Source of the DNA: Bacteroidaceae bacterium
Lineage (GTDB): Bacteria; Bacteroidota; Bacteroidia; Bacteroidales; Bacteroidaceae
Assembly: GCA_024697945.1 (NCBI GenBank)
Contig: JAILRU010000135.1
Location: forward strand, 1-64,000
Length of the DNA: 64,000 bases
Direction: 5' to 3'
Shown: one piece after another, positions 41,140 to 50,351 of the stretch
Layout: every line of letters begins with the position of its first letter
How positions within the stretch are numbered: position 1 is the stretch's first letter
The notes under the pieces: model-generated
Seen by the model: only the letters and a program-made list of their open reading frames with translations
Databases searched by the model: none
What the model was told of the DNA's origin: nothing
Made by a program: the position numbers and the translations under genes

Positions 41140-44100
41140 ATGAAAAAACGTTACTTATTTTTGATGACGTTGTTGTTCCCGTTAGCAACAATGTTATCGT
41201 CGGGTTTTGTACATGCACAGGACCCCGACAAATCCGAGTATGATGCTGCAATAGCAGCCTTCCCCAGTGGTGCCTATTACATCACGACGGAAGTGGATGG
41301 TGTCAAGTACTATGTAACTGCCTCCGGTTCTTTGGAAGAACGGTATGACGGTATTGAAGCGAGTGAGGGATTGTTTACAATCAATCAGGTCTCAGGTGGT
41401 GCACTTTACGATGTCGGCTGGCATATTGAGGGCGCCAATGGACACTTCTCCAATACCACGCTGTCCGACGACAGTAAGGCTGTCCTGAACCCTGGTACTG
41501 GAGTCTTCCGTCTTGATACCAGTAATGACCGTAATGACTGGGAAAGTCAGGTGTTCTTCTTGAACGTAGAAGAGGGTAAGTTTGCCATCCGTTCCTGTAA
41601 CACCGCTTATGGTGAAAGCAGCTGGGCTGACGCAGGCCGTGCCTTCTGGACCTACGAGGTTGATGAGGCTGGCGAAGTTGTCTTTGGCGATTACGGTCCC
41701 ATCCCTTGCTACAGCTACGAACCCGCCTACATTTGGACTTTGGAACAGCCCACTGGCTTTGACAAGGTGAGGATGATTTTCGACGCACTCTATACTAAGT
41801 ATGAGGATTTAATCTGGGATGACCGTGACGAACCAACTGTTTTAAATATGGGTACGGGCTTTGGCCAGTATGCCGATATGGAAAGCTGGTATCAGTTGTG
41901 GGATTTGCTTCAGGAACTCAGTGCTATTTGTGACAAGTTTATAGATCCGGACTATGATTTCTATACAGATCCGGAAGCTCCCACAGAGGAGCAGGGCAAT
42001 GCCATTACTGATCAGTGCAATGCTTTGTACCAGAAGATTCTGGACAGCGAGGTTGCATATTCTCTGCCTAATGGCGATGGCTACTATCGCATCTACTCAC
42101 CCTTACGCTATTACACCACCACGGTGATTGGCAAGGATGAATATGATGAGGATATCACAGAGACTACTTATGTTGACAAGGTTCTGCTTGCTTCATTCCA
42201 GAATGTCGGTCAGTTTGGCACATTCAGGGAGAACATGGCTAACCAGGTATGGTATCTCAGCCAGAAGGGCGATAGCATCCTGATGAAGAACTTGGGCATG
42301 GAATCCTATGTCAGCAAAGCTTCTGCATCATCAGGAAGGTTGGACCTTACTGAGGACGAAAGTGAAGTCAGCTATGTTGTATTCGACTATGCAGGTGTCG
42401 AAGAATCTGAGGTAGGTGGTAGCTGGGAAGAAAGGGATGCCTTCAATATCCGTCTGGCCAGCAAGGCAAGACATGAGGGCAACTATGTTCACTCGAATGG
42501 TCATAACAAGGGTAAGGATTCCCACAGCGATTTGAATGTAAGTTTCTGGTATGGAACCTACGGAAAAGAAAAGTACAATGATGATGGCGGTACCAGCGAA
42601 TGGTATCTGGAGCCTGTATCCGCAGAAGAGGCTGCAGAACTCAGTGAGATATTTGGCCCGATGAAGGATCACGATCTCTTGGTTATTCAGAACAACGAGC
42701 TCCGCGCTCAGGTTCTTGAGACCCTGACACTTGCAAAGGACGTTTCCTATACTCCGATGATTACCTCTGTCAGCCAGCTGAGCAGTCCTTACAGCGATTC
42801 TTCAGAAGGTCAGCACCTCGAATATCTGATTGATAATGACGCAAGCACATTCTGGCACACCACTTGGCATGGCTATGCTGACGGTGTAGATCCTTTCTAC
42901 TACTATGGTGCAGGTTACGAAGAAGACGGTCTCGAAAGCCACTACCTCCAGATCTCCGGCATGCAGAATTTGGTTGGCAACTGCGAACTTTACGTTCGTG
43001 AGAGAGACGGTGCCGATAACGACCGCATTAAGACTCTTGTTCTCCTGGGTACGGACAACCTGAAGAACGAAGATGACGAATGGGAAGAAATTGTAAAGAT
43101 TACACTTCCTAACACAGGCAAGGGCGAAGAGAACACTGTTCCCTTCACTATCGAAGAAGGTTATCCTTATATTCGCGTGGTTGTTATTGAGGTTGCATCC
43201 TCAGACTATGAATTCCGTCAGTTCTGGCATGCTGCTGAGATTCAGCTCTACACTGTAGAAGAGAATCCCAACTCTCAGTTCGTTCTGATGGGCGAAGTTG
43301 CTCAGAATCTTCAGGACGCCTACGATGCTAACGTGGCTATCTCAGACGAAGATCTCACTCTGGATGATTACAACGCATTGCTGGCAGCTTACGAAGCATT
43401 CCAGAATGTAGGTTTGGTTGATCCTGCAGAAATGCGTGCTGCTTTGACAAAGTATGCTAAGGCAACCGAGGGTGTTGTGGAAGGTACAAATCCTGGTTAT
43501 TGGGAGGATATGACTATTGCCAACCAGTACAATGACCTGTATGCAGAAATTGAGGCCTACAACAAGGCTGGTATTTACAAGGCTGAGGATGTTCACAAGT
43601 ATGCTGTAATGCTCAAGGCTATGCAGAAGAGCGTTATGGAAAAGGCCAACGATGTGAAGACCGACAAGTGGTATCGCATCATGGTTCCGACAGAGGAAAT
43701 GTATGATGCTTACGACTTCAGCAAGGAAGGCGTCGATAACTGTAATGACCTTATTGAGGACCAGATCACTATTTGTGGTAACTTTGCAACTACTGCCCAG
43801 GGCTTCTCAGAAGAAGTTCCAGCTCCTACAGACGAAGATCCCGATGCAGTGACTACTAAGACACGTCTCGAAACTATTAACGGTGAAGACGTTCGCGAGT
43901 CTGATCGTCTGTTCTTCATGCCAGACGATGAAATCGAAGACAAGGCTGTCAGCATGTTCCGCTTTGTTGAGCTCGAGTCAGATGCTGCCGATTATACTGC
44001 TCTCCTCCTTGATGTTAAGGAGAACATGGGTATGGCTCTGGACATGAGCACCACTTACACACAGGGCGAGCCTCTGATTACAAAGGCTTCTCAGTTCACA

Positions 44101-45732
44101 AGTAACGCTTCTTATCCTGGCAATGATGGTCAGAAACTGGAGAGTGGTTGCCTTATCGACAATGACTTTGCTACATACTGGCATAGTGACTATGGCAAGA
44201 CATTCTGCTGCATTCCTTATCTGCAGGTAGCACTCAATGAGCCTGTTTCCGGTCTCATCCAGGTATATGTTGGACGTCGTAACACTTCCAACGGCCACGT
44301 CGTTCGTATGTATGTTCAGGGTAGTAATGATGCCGAGACTTGGACAAATATCGGTTACATTGAGTTACCTTACACCAATGCTACGACTCCTGCTACCAGC
44401 CAGCCTCTCGATTTGGGCGGTACATTCAGCCACCTGCGCTTCTCTATGACTAACAGATATGGTACTGACGGTGGTAGCAACATTGAGTTTGATCCGTTTG
44501 AAGAGAACATCACTGCTGACGACTACAACACGAAGTACACTTACTTCCACGCTTCTGAGTTCCAGATTTATCCTGTCAAGGCTGACTCTCAGCTGAGCGC
44601 AAGCGGTCAGGCTCTGCAGAATGCATACGTAGTTGCCAACAAGGTTGTCCTCAAGGACGCTACAGCTGAAGACCTTGCTGCTGCTGCACAGGCTTACAAG
44701 ACCTATCAGAAGGAGTTCAATGCTAAGCAAGGCAAGACTGTCCTGCCCAATGGCTTGGACAAGGCTCCTGCTACCTATGCTCTCCAGAACAAGGCTACAG
44801 GTCTCTTCGTCATGGTTGACGGTACTGGCAACCAGAACAATATTTATCTGAAGACCATTCCTACCCTCGTTGGTTACAAGGCAATTGGTTATCAGAGAAG
44901 CTTGCTGAGTGCTAGGACTCTCAACAATGTAAGTTGCAACAACCTGCATGTTGGAGAAAGCAACCGCAGATTCTGCACATGGGGTTCTACAGAGCCTACC
45001 AGTAATTCCGGTTTGGTTATTTGCGAGGCAGACGAAGAGTATGCAGCTCCCAATGAGTTCTCGTTCACCAAGAACGTGAAGCCCGGCCGCATTGCTGACT
45101 GGTGTCACAGTGTCACCCTCACTCAGGTGAGCGCTCTTGATGAAGGCGTTGCCTATACTGCTGTTGGCCAATATACTGTTGGTGAGGATGAAGACGCAGA
45201 GACATTCCTGGCTCTGAAGGCCATCCAGACTATCCCCGCTGGTGAACCCGCTCTCTACATCTATGGTGACACTACATCTTATGATGCAGAAGACGACTAT
45301 GTTGAGCCCGTGAAGTTCACCATAACTGGAGGTGAGAAGCCAGTAGTTGAAGGCACATCAGTTAATGGTCTCGTTGGTACTCTGGTTACTGCTACATACA
45401 ATAACTATTATATTTACTTCAATGCTAATTATGCAGCATGTCCTGCTGAAAGCGTATCAGTTACTCCTTGCAGCGCTGTTCTGGATCTCGAGAACTGCCC
45501 GCAGATTGATGCAAATGGTGACTTTGACTTCAGCATCTTCCTCGGTGGTGCAGCTGGCGATGTTGCCGACGGCGTGAAGGATGTTTCTACAGCAATCGAG
45601 AACATCAGCAAGCCCGGAAATGTTTACAGCATGGACGGCAAGCTGCTCCGCACCGGTGCAAACCTCAACAGCCTGAAGTCTCTTGGCAAGGGTATGTACA
45701 TCCTCAATGGTGTGAAAGTTGTTGTTAAGTAA
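41140..45732 (+). CDS. Giant secreted protein with F5/8C-like domains and sorting-type tail
   Basis: 1530 residues with signal peptide (cleaved after FVHAQ). The N-terminal module (about 28-185) with AYGESSWADAGRAFWTY is shared with the 1463-residue protein. Two discoidin-like modules carry the diagnostic LIDNDASTFWHTTW (about 565) and LIDNDFATYWHSDY (about 1005) patterns, each followed by a helical linker that may be FIVAR-like. A C-terminal beta-rich region and the tail VYSMDGKLL ... LGKGMYILNGVK close it. F5/8C modules bind glycans. No catalytic residues were recognised, so a surface glycan-binding protein is the best guess. The tail has no heptad repeat. Confidence 0.82.
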   Translation: MKKRYLFLMTLLFPLATMLSSGFVHAQDPDKSEYDAAIAAFPSGAYYITTEVDGVKYYVTASGSLEERYDGIEASEGLFTINQVSGGALYDVGWHIEGANGHFSNTTLSDDSKAVLNPGTGVFRLDTSNDRNDWESQVFFLNVEEGKFAIRSCNTAYGESSWADAGRAFWTYEVDEAGEVVFGDYGPIPCYSYEPAYIWTLEQPTGFDKVRMIFDALYTKYEDLIWDDRDEPTVLNMGTGFGQYADMESWYQLWDLLQELSAICDKFIDPDYDFYTDPEAPTEEQGNAITDQCNALYQKILDSEVAYSLPNGDGYYRIYSPLRYYTTTVIGKDEYDEDITETTYVDKVLLASFQNVGQFGTFRENMANQVWYLSQKGDSILMKNLGMESYVSKASASSGRLDLTEDESEVSYVVFDYAGVEESEVGGSWEERDAFNIRLASKARHEGNYVHSNGHNKGKDSHSDLNVSFWYGTYGKEKYNDDGGTSEWYLEPVSAEEAAELSEIFGPMKDHDLLVIQNNELRAQVLETLTLAKDVSYTPMITSVSQLSSPYSDSSEGQHLEYLIDNDASTFWHTTWHGYADGVDPFYYYGAGYEEDGLESHYLQISGMQNLVGNCELYVRERDGADNDRIKTLVLLGTDNLKNEDDEWEEIVKITLPNTGKGEENTVPFTIEEGYPYIRVVVIEVASSDYEFRQFWHAAEIQLYTVEENPNSQFVLMGEVAQNLQDAYDANVAISDEDLTLDDYNALLAAYEAFQNVGLVDPAEMRAALTKYAKATEGVVEGTNPGYWEDMTIANQYNDLYAEIEAYNKAGIYKAEDVHKYAVMLKAMQKSVMEKANDVKTDKWYRIMVPTEEMYDAYDFSKEGVDNCNDLIEDQITICGNFATTAQGFSEEVPAPTDEDPDAVTTKTRLETINGEDVRESDRLFFMPDDEIEDKAVSMFRFVELESDAADYTALLLDVKENMGMALDMSTTYTQGEPLITKASQFTSNASYPGNDGQKLESGCLIDNDFATYWHSDYGKTFCCIPYLQVALNEPVSGLIQVYVGRRNTSNGHVVRMYVQGSNDAETWTNIGYIELPYTNATTPATSQPLDLGGTFSHLRFSMTNRYGTDGGSNIEFDPFEENITADDYNTKYTYFHASEFQIYPVKADSQLSASGQALQNAYVVANKVVLKDATAEDLAAAAQAYKTYQKEFNAKQGKTVLPNGLDKAPATYALQNKATGLFVMVDGTGNQNNIYLKTIPTLVGYKAIGYQRSLLSARTLNNVSCNNLHVGESNRRFCTWGSTEPTSNSGLVICEADEEYAAPNEFSFTKNVKPGRIADWCHSVTLTQVSALDEGVAYTAVGQYTVGEDEDAETFLALKAIQTIPAGEPALYIYGDTTSYDAEDDYVEPVKFTITGGEKPVVEGTSVNGLVGTLVTATYNNYYIYFNANYAACPAESVSVTPCSAVLDLENCPQIDANGDFDFSIFLGGAAGDVADGVKDVSTAIENISKPGNVYSMDGKLLRTGANLNSLKSLGKGMYILNGVKVVVK

Positions 45733-45750
45733 ATAACTAATCTATCAATG

Positions 45751-45791
45751 GAGGGAGTTTTCCGGCAATGCCTGGGGACTCCCTCTTTTTT
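45751..45791 (+). terminator. Strong terminator between two giant exported-protein genes
   Basis: gagggagt (45751-45758) pairs with actccctc (45778-45785), an inner ggc/gcc extends the stem, and TTTTTT follows. Confidence 0.9.
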
Positions 45792-45812
45792 AATTCACAA
45801 TTCATAATTATG
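45789..45812. repeat. Short heptad block reaching the papain-like gene's start
   Basis: aattcac/aattcat words directly precede and overlap ATG 45810. Confidence 0.65.
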
Positions 45813-48800
45813 AAAAAGAGTCTGCTTTTGATAGTTGGTCTGCTTCCCGCTCTTAGCGGTATGGCACAGATAGAGGATTATACCCTGCCCGACGGCAAGG
45901 TTGTGAAAATAGATCGTAGTGTCTTTCCTGACCTCAAGTATGATGTAACCCCCAAGGCCAAGCCTGCCGACTATGTGGCTCGGCGCAAGGCACGCAAGGC
46001 TCCGGTGCAGCTACCGCCCTACGTTTATAACGGACAGGACAAGTATTTCCCTCCCATCTTCAATCAGGACGGCGGCTCCTGTGGCTCTGCAGCTGCTATT
46101 GGCTATCAGTTCACACACGAGATAAACAGCTATCGCGATGCTGATGCTTCACTGACCGAGAACCAATATCCTTCCCATTTTACCTGGCTGTTGGCATACC
46201 AGACCAGCACGACAGAGGGAATGGCAAAGGCTATCGGAATCCCCAATGTTCCCACATACGGCGGACGAACATACAGCAGACTCTTTGGACCTCAGACACA
46301 CGACGACCCCGACTACGGGTGGATGCAGGGCTACGACAAGTGGTTCAGTGCCATGTGGAACAAGTCGGCCTATGATTTCAGCCTTGCTCCTACCAATACA
46401 CCCGAGGGTCGTCAGGAGCTCAAGGAATGGCTCTACAACCACAGCGGTGACGAGACCATGCACGGAGGCGGCGTGGCAGGTATAGGTGTGGCTGCATACG
46501 GCACATGGGCAGCTATTCCCAATTCTGCCGCCAACAAAGCAGCAGGTGTGGTAGGCATGAAGTACGTGAAGGCTTGGGGCGAGACATTCAATCATGCCCT
46601 TACCGTTTGCGGATATGACGACCGCATAGAATTCGACCTCGATGGGGACGGCATCATCGGAGAGGTGGAAGAAGACGAGGTGGGAGCCTGGATTATTGCC
46701 AATTCCTGGGGTGACGGCTGGGAGAACAAGGGCTTTATCTATTGCCCTTACAAGTACAGTTTCTCTGTCAATAACGATACATGGACCTGGACACCAGGGG
46801 CGTTTGTCATCCGACAAGACTATCGTCCCTTGCGCACCATCAAGCTTACGATGGATTACTCGCATCGCAGCGAGCTTCTTCTCTCTGCCGGCATTTCAGA
46901 GAATCTGAATGCCACCAAACCTGATAAGACCATTCCGTTTGAACATTTCCGCTATGCAGGCAATACCTTGGGAGCTGACCCTGCTCCCGAAGTGCCGATG
47001 CTGGGACGCTGGACTGACGGTATGCACTACGAACCTATGGAGTTCGGTTACGACCTGACAGACCTTACTGCCGCATTTGACCGCACCAAACCGTTGAAGT
47101 ACTTCTTCATTGTCAAGACGAAGTCAGGTGCCATAGGCAGCGGACATATCTACAACGCCTCCATTATCAATTATGAGATTGAGAATGACGGTGTGGAGAT
47201 TCCTTTTGAGCAGACAGATGTGGAAATTAGGAATAAGGGCCGCGAGACGATTATCAGTGTCGTGGTACCAGGCGAGCAGCTTTATGCTCCCACCAATCTC
47301 AACCTGGAGGATGGCGTGCTCGTATGGTCCGCTCCACAGACTTCCAGTCTCACGCTTACCGGCTATCATGTCTATGAGGGTACAAGCCTTGTGGCACAGC
47401 TGCCAGTAAGCCAGACCTATTATACGCCAAGCGATGAGGCTTCCGGCGCGTTTACCGTCAAGGCAGTCTATCAGACGGGACAGTACAGCCTGGAATCCGA
47501 TGCATCCAATGCCGTAGTGCTCCAGATTCCTCAGCAAGGAGCCAATCATATTGTCAATCTGAATGAGAGTGGCATCACCATTCCCAATGCCATCTCCGAG
47601 ATGCTTGGGAAGGCTACCATAGAGTTCTGGATGCGCAACGACAAGAATGTCAGCTACACACACCAGGTCGGTCCCGGCTGGGGCAAGTTCCTTTTCCATA
47701 ACAATAGCAACGGCACCCTTTCCGTGGGGTGGGATAGCAGTGGCTCCGACCGCCTGAATGTTTCCGATGTCTTCTCTACCTTGAAGAAATGGAATCACAT
47801 CGCCATTGTGATAAACGGAAGCACGCTGACACTTTACGTCAATGGCGTCAAGAAAGGGCAGATAACCTCCAAGACTTACTCAGGCCTGGTTGCCTTTGGC
47901 GACCTCCCATTCGGCCGCACTTCTGATGTCAACCAGTGGTGGATAGGCGGTCTGGACGAGATACGTGTCTGGCGGACTGCCCGTACGCAGACAGAGATAA
48001 GGAACAACATGCGTGTTCGCATTGCCTCTCCTGCCCTGCAGCCCGACCTCATGGTCTATGTGCCTATGGAAACCATCGAGGTGGATGGCGAGACCAGATT
48101 GCGTGAGTATGTTAGCGGCAAGCACGCCAAGTTCCAGTTGATAGGCACTTGGCAGGTTGACGAGAGCGACGAGCCTCTCACTGGTTCGCAGCCCACGCCC
48201 GCGCTTACCATCTCGGAAGAAGGGACCACCCATCTGGCAGGCATTCCCTTCCGTCTTACAGCACAGACTCTGCTCAATGTGACTGATTGGGAATGGAAAG
48301 CTGAAAGAATACAGACCACAGACGACGGACAACAGACGGTGGTCGATGGTCAATGGCCGGTGCTCTATGGCATGAGTCCCACTTTCCTCTTCTCGGAAGC
48401 CGGAACATATAATATTATATGTACTGCCACATACGTCGATGGCACCACGCTTACAGCCGAAAAGGAGATTGTGGTTGCTGATGGTGAGGCTCCTGTGGCA
48501 GCCTTCGATGTGGTCAATGCCGAACTGCCCGCAGGGGACCGTTTCAGCTTCATCAACCGCACAGAGGGCGCAGGATGCACCTATCAGTGGAGTATGCCGG
48601 GAGCTGAGGTGGAGCAACTGGGAGGCACCAATGCCACAGCGCTCTATCCCACGACGGGAACGTTCCCCGTAACCCTTACGGCAATAAATCCGTACGGCTC
48701 CAGTAGCGTGACGAAGGAGGTGACAGTACGCGAGTCGGCTCCCCGTGCCCTTTTCGAAATCTCCGAGACAGCCATCATGCTGGGTGAGAGCATCCAGCTT

Positions 48801-50351
48801 ATCGATGCCAGCCGCTATAGTCCCATCTCATGGAAATGGGAGCTCAATAACGGCTGTCGTGCTTTGACCATTGACGAACAGTCGCCCCTCATCGTTCCCA
48901 CCGCTCCTGGTGTCTATGACATCAGCCTCCGTGTGACGAATCCCTTGGGCGAAAATACACTGACCCGTAACCGCTACCTTATCGTCAGCAACGACGACCC
49001 CATTTCCTGCCTCAACTTCACTGGTGTGGAAACCCTGCAGCTTCCCTGTCCCTTTACTGAGGAGCAGAAGTCACTCACCCTCGACTGGTGGATGCGTCCT
49101 CAGCAGTATCAGGGCAGCGTCAGCCTCACTTCTTCGCAGGGCGACTTCTCCACTTCTGTGGATAGCAAGGGCGTGCTTCTCTTGACATTGGGGAACAGGA
49201 AGGCCCAGTCGTCCGAAGGTTACATCATTACGGGCGAATGGCACCACTATGCCGTAGTCTATAATGCTGGCGCAGTCAAGTTCTACCGCGACGGTCAGTT
49301 CTTCAATACCTCGACTTCCAGGATTGCTTCACGTATGCCTGCCTTGGAGACCATCACTATGGGCGAGGGTGGCTTCAACGGACAGATTGACGAGGTCCGT
49401 CTATGGGGCGAAGCACTTACCGAGGAAAAGATAAATGCCTACTGCAACCAGCATATAGCTGACGTTCAGGAGGCGCAGGCCACAGACAACCTGCTGCTCT
49501 ACTATGACTTCAATCAGAATGGCGGCGATGTGCAGGACCGCACCTCAAATGCCTGCATTGCAAAGCGCATAGGCTTCGGTCCCGACGGCGATGCATGGAA
49601 CTCGGCCTTGGGAGTCTTTACCATCGACACCGGTGCCCTCATGCATGGAGACATCTCCGACTTGTACCTGACAAACTATAAGAACCCCTATCTCACGGCA
49701 TCGGGAACCGTCAATCCCAATAACAGCAGTCGCTTCCTGAAACTGTTGATGCGTAATACCCGTTCCAGGTGGCAGGATGCCAATGCCATCGTCTCCGGCA
49801 ACATTACGACAGGAGCACACATAGACACGTCGCACCACAACGACATCCAGTTCGAGACGCAATGGAGCGGCTTTGCCACACCTTTGCTCGACTATCGTCT
49901 CTGGCAGGCAATCACGTTGCCGGCCGGCAGGTATCGCTTCAGTATCGTCCCTGGCGACGTTGACGACATGCAGACCAGCCGCCTTGTGGCTTGCGAGGGC
50001 AGTACCATGGTCAGCGATGCAGCATGCGAGGAGAAAGCCCTTGCCTGGTGCAAGCTAATGGATGGCAGCATCAACTTCACGCTCGAAGAGGAGAAGGAAG
50101 TCTCCCTTGGCATCATCGTTAACCTGACCGGTCAGTCCAGCTTCGGCATCCATGCCTTCAAGTTGGAGGGTGTCACCATCGAACCCCTCACGCCGACAGG
50201 CATTGAATCAATTCAAAATTCAAAAGTGAAAATTCAAAATGACGATGCCGTCTATGACCTTGCTGGCCGGAAAATAGTAAATCGTCAATCGTCAAATAGT
50301 AAATTACCTAAGGGTGTTTACATCATTAACGGCAAAAAGATACTCAAATGA
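45810..50351 (+). CDS. Secreted papain-like (C1) cysteine protease with LamG and PKD-like domains
   Basis: The signal peptide MKKSLLLIVGLLPALSGMAQ puts the start at 45810, not 45768 (which lies in the terminator); 1513 residues. A C1-type protease (about 75-320) has nucleophile Cys91 in QDGGSCGSAAA, His262 in NHALTVCGYDD and Asn298 in IIANSWGDGWENKGF, so it looks active. A fibronectin-like module, LamG (about 595-745), PKD-like domains (about 820-1070), a second LamG (about 1080-1220), a beta-rich module and the tail VYDLAGRKI ... LPKGVYIINGKKILK follow. It overlaps the SGNH gene by 4 bp (ATGA), so the two are co-translated. Heptad repeats occur in one PKD-like domain and twice in the tail. 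Confidence 0.9.
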   Translation: MKKSLLLIVGLLPALSGMAQIEDYTLPDGKVVKIDRSVFPDLKYDVTPKAKPADYVARRKARKAPVQLPPYVYNGQDKYFPPIFNQDGGSCGSAAAIGYQFTHEINSYRDADASLTENQYPSHFTWLLAYQTSTTEGMAKAIGIPNVPTYGGRTYSRLFGPQTHDDPDYGWMQGYDKWFSAMWNKSAYDFSLAPTNTPEGRQELKEWLYNHSGDETMHGGGVAGIGVAAYGTWAAIPNSAANKAAGVVGMKYVKAWGETFNHALTVCGYDDRIEFDLDGDGIIGEVEEDEVGAWIIANSWGDGWENKGFIYCPYKYSFSVNNDTWTWTPGAFVIRQDYRPLRTIKLTMDYSHRSELLLSAGISENLNATKPDKTIPFEHFRYAGNTLGADPAPEVPMLGRWTDGMHYEPMEFGYDLTDLTAAFDRTKPLKYFFIVKTKSGAIGSGHIYNASIINYEIENDGVEIPFEQTDVEIRNKGRETIISVVVPGEQLYAPTNLNLEDGVLVWSAPQTSSLTLTGYHVYEGTSLVAQLPVSQTYYTPSDEASGAFTVKAVYQTGQYSLESDASNAVVLQIPQQGANHIVNLNESGITIPNAISEMLGKATIEFWMRNDKNVSYTHQVGPGWGKFLFHNNSNGTLSVGWDSSGSDRLNVSDVFSTLKKWNHIAIVINGSTLTLYVNGVKKGQITSKTYSGLVAFGDLPFGRTSDVNQWWIGGLDEIRVWRTARTQTEIRNNMRVRIASPALQPDLMVYVPMETIEVDGETRLREYVSGKHAKFQLIGTWQVDESDEPLTGSQPTPALTISEEGTTHLAGIPFRLTAQTLLNVTDWEWKAERIQTTDDGQQTVVDGQWPVLYGMSPTFLFSEAGTYNIICTATYVDGTTLTAEKEIVVADGEAPVAAFDVVNAELPAGDRFSFINRTEGAGCTYQWSMPGAEVEQLGGTNATALYPTTGTFPVTLTAINPYGSSSVTKEVTVRESAPRALFEISETAIMLGESIQLIDASRYSPISWKWELNNGCRALTIDEQSPLIVPTAPGVYDISLRVTNPLGENTLTRNRYLIVSNDDPISCLNFTGVETLQLPCPFTEEQKSLTLDWWMRPQQYQGSVSLTSSQGDFSTSVDSKGVLLLTLGNRKAQSSEGYIITGEWHHYAVVYNAGAVKFYRDGQFFNTSTSRIASRMPALETITMGEGGFNGQIDEVRLWGEALTEEKINAYCNQHIADVQEAQATDNLLLYYDFNQNGGDVQDRTSNACIAKRIGFGPDGDAWNSALGVFTIDTGALMHGDISDLYLTNYKNPYLTASGTVNPNNSSRFLKLLMRNTRSRWQDANAIVSGNITTGAHIDTSHHNDIQFETQWSGFATPLLDYRLWQAITLPAGRYRFSIVPGDVDDMQTSRLVACEGSTMVSDAACEEKALAWCKLMDGSINFTLEEEKEVSLGIIVNLTGQSSFGIHAFKLEGVTIEPLTPTGIESIQNSKVKIQNDDAVYDLAGRKIVNRQSSNSKLPKGVYIINGKKILK
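48311..48358. repeat. Heptad repeat in frame in the protease's PKD-like region
   Basis: Seven words in phase: cagacca, cagacga, cggacaa, cagacgg, tggtcga, tggtcaa, tggccgg. They encode QTTDDGQQTVVDGQWP. Confidence 0.92.
50211..50308. repeat. Two heptad repeats in frame around the protease tail motif
   Basis: attcaaa words (50211-50240) precede VYDLAGRKI and gtaaatc/gtcaaat words (50273-50308) follow it. Confidence 0.9.

Noticed and set aside
35925-48358. Diversity-generating retroelement variable repeats
   Set aside because: Heptad words are not adenine-directed variants of one template, and no reverse transcriptase is present.
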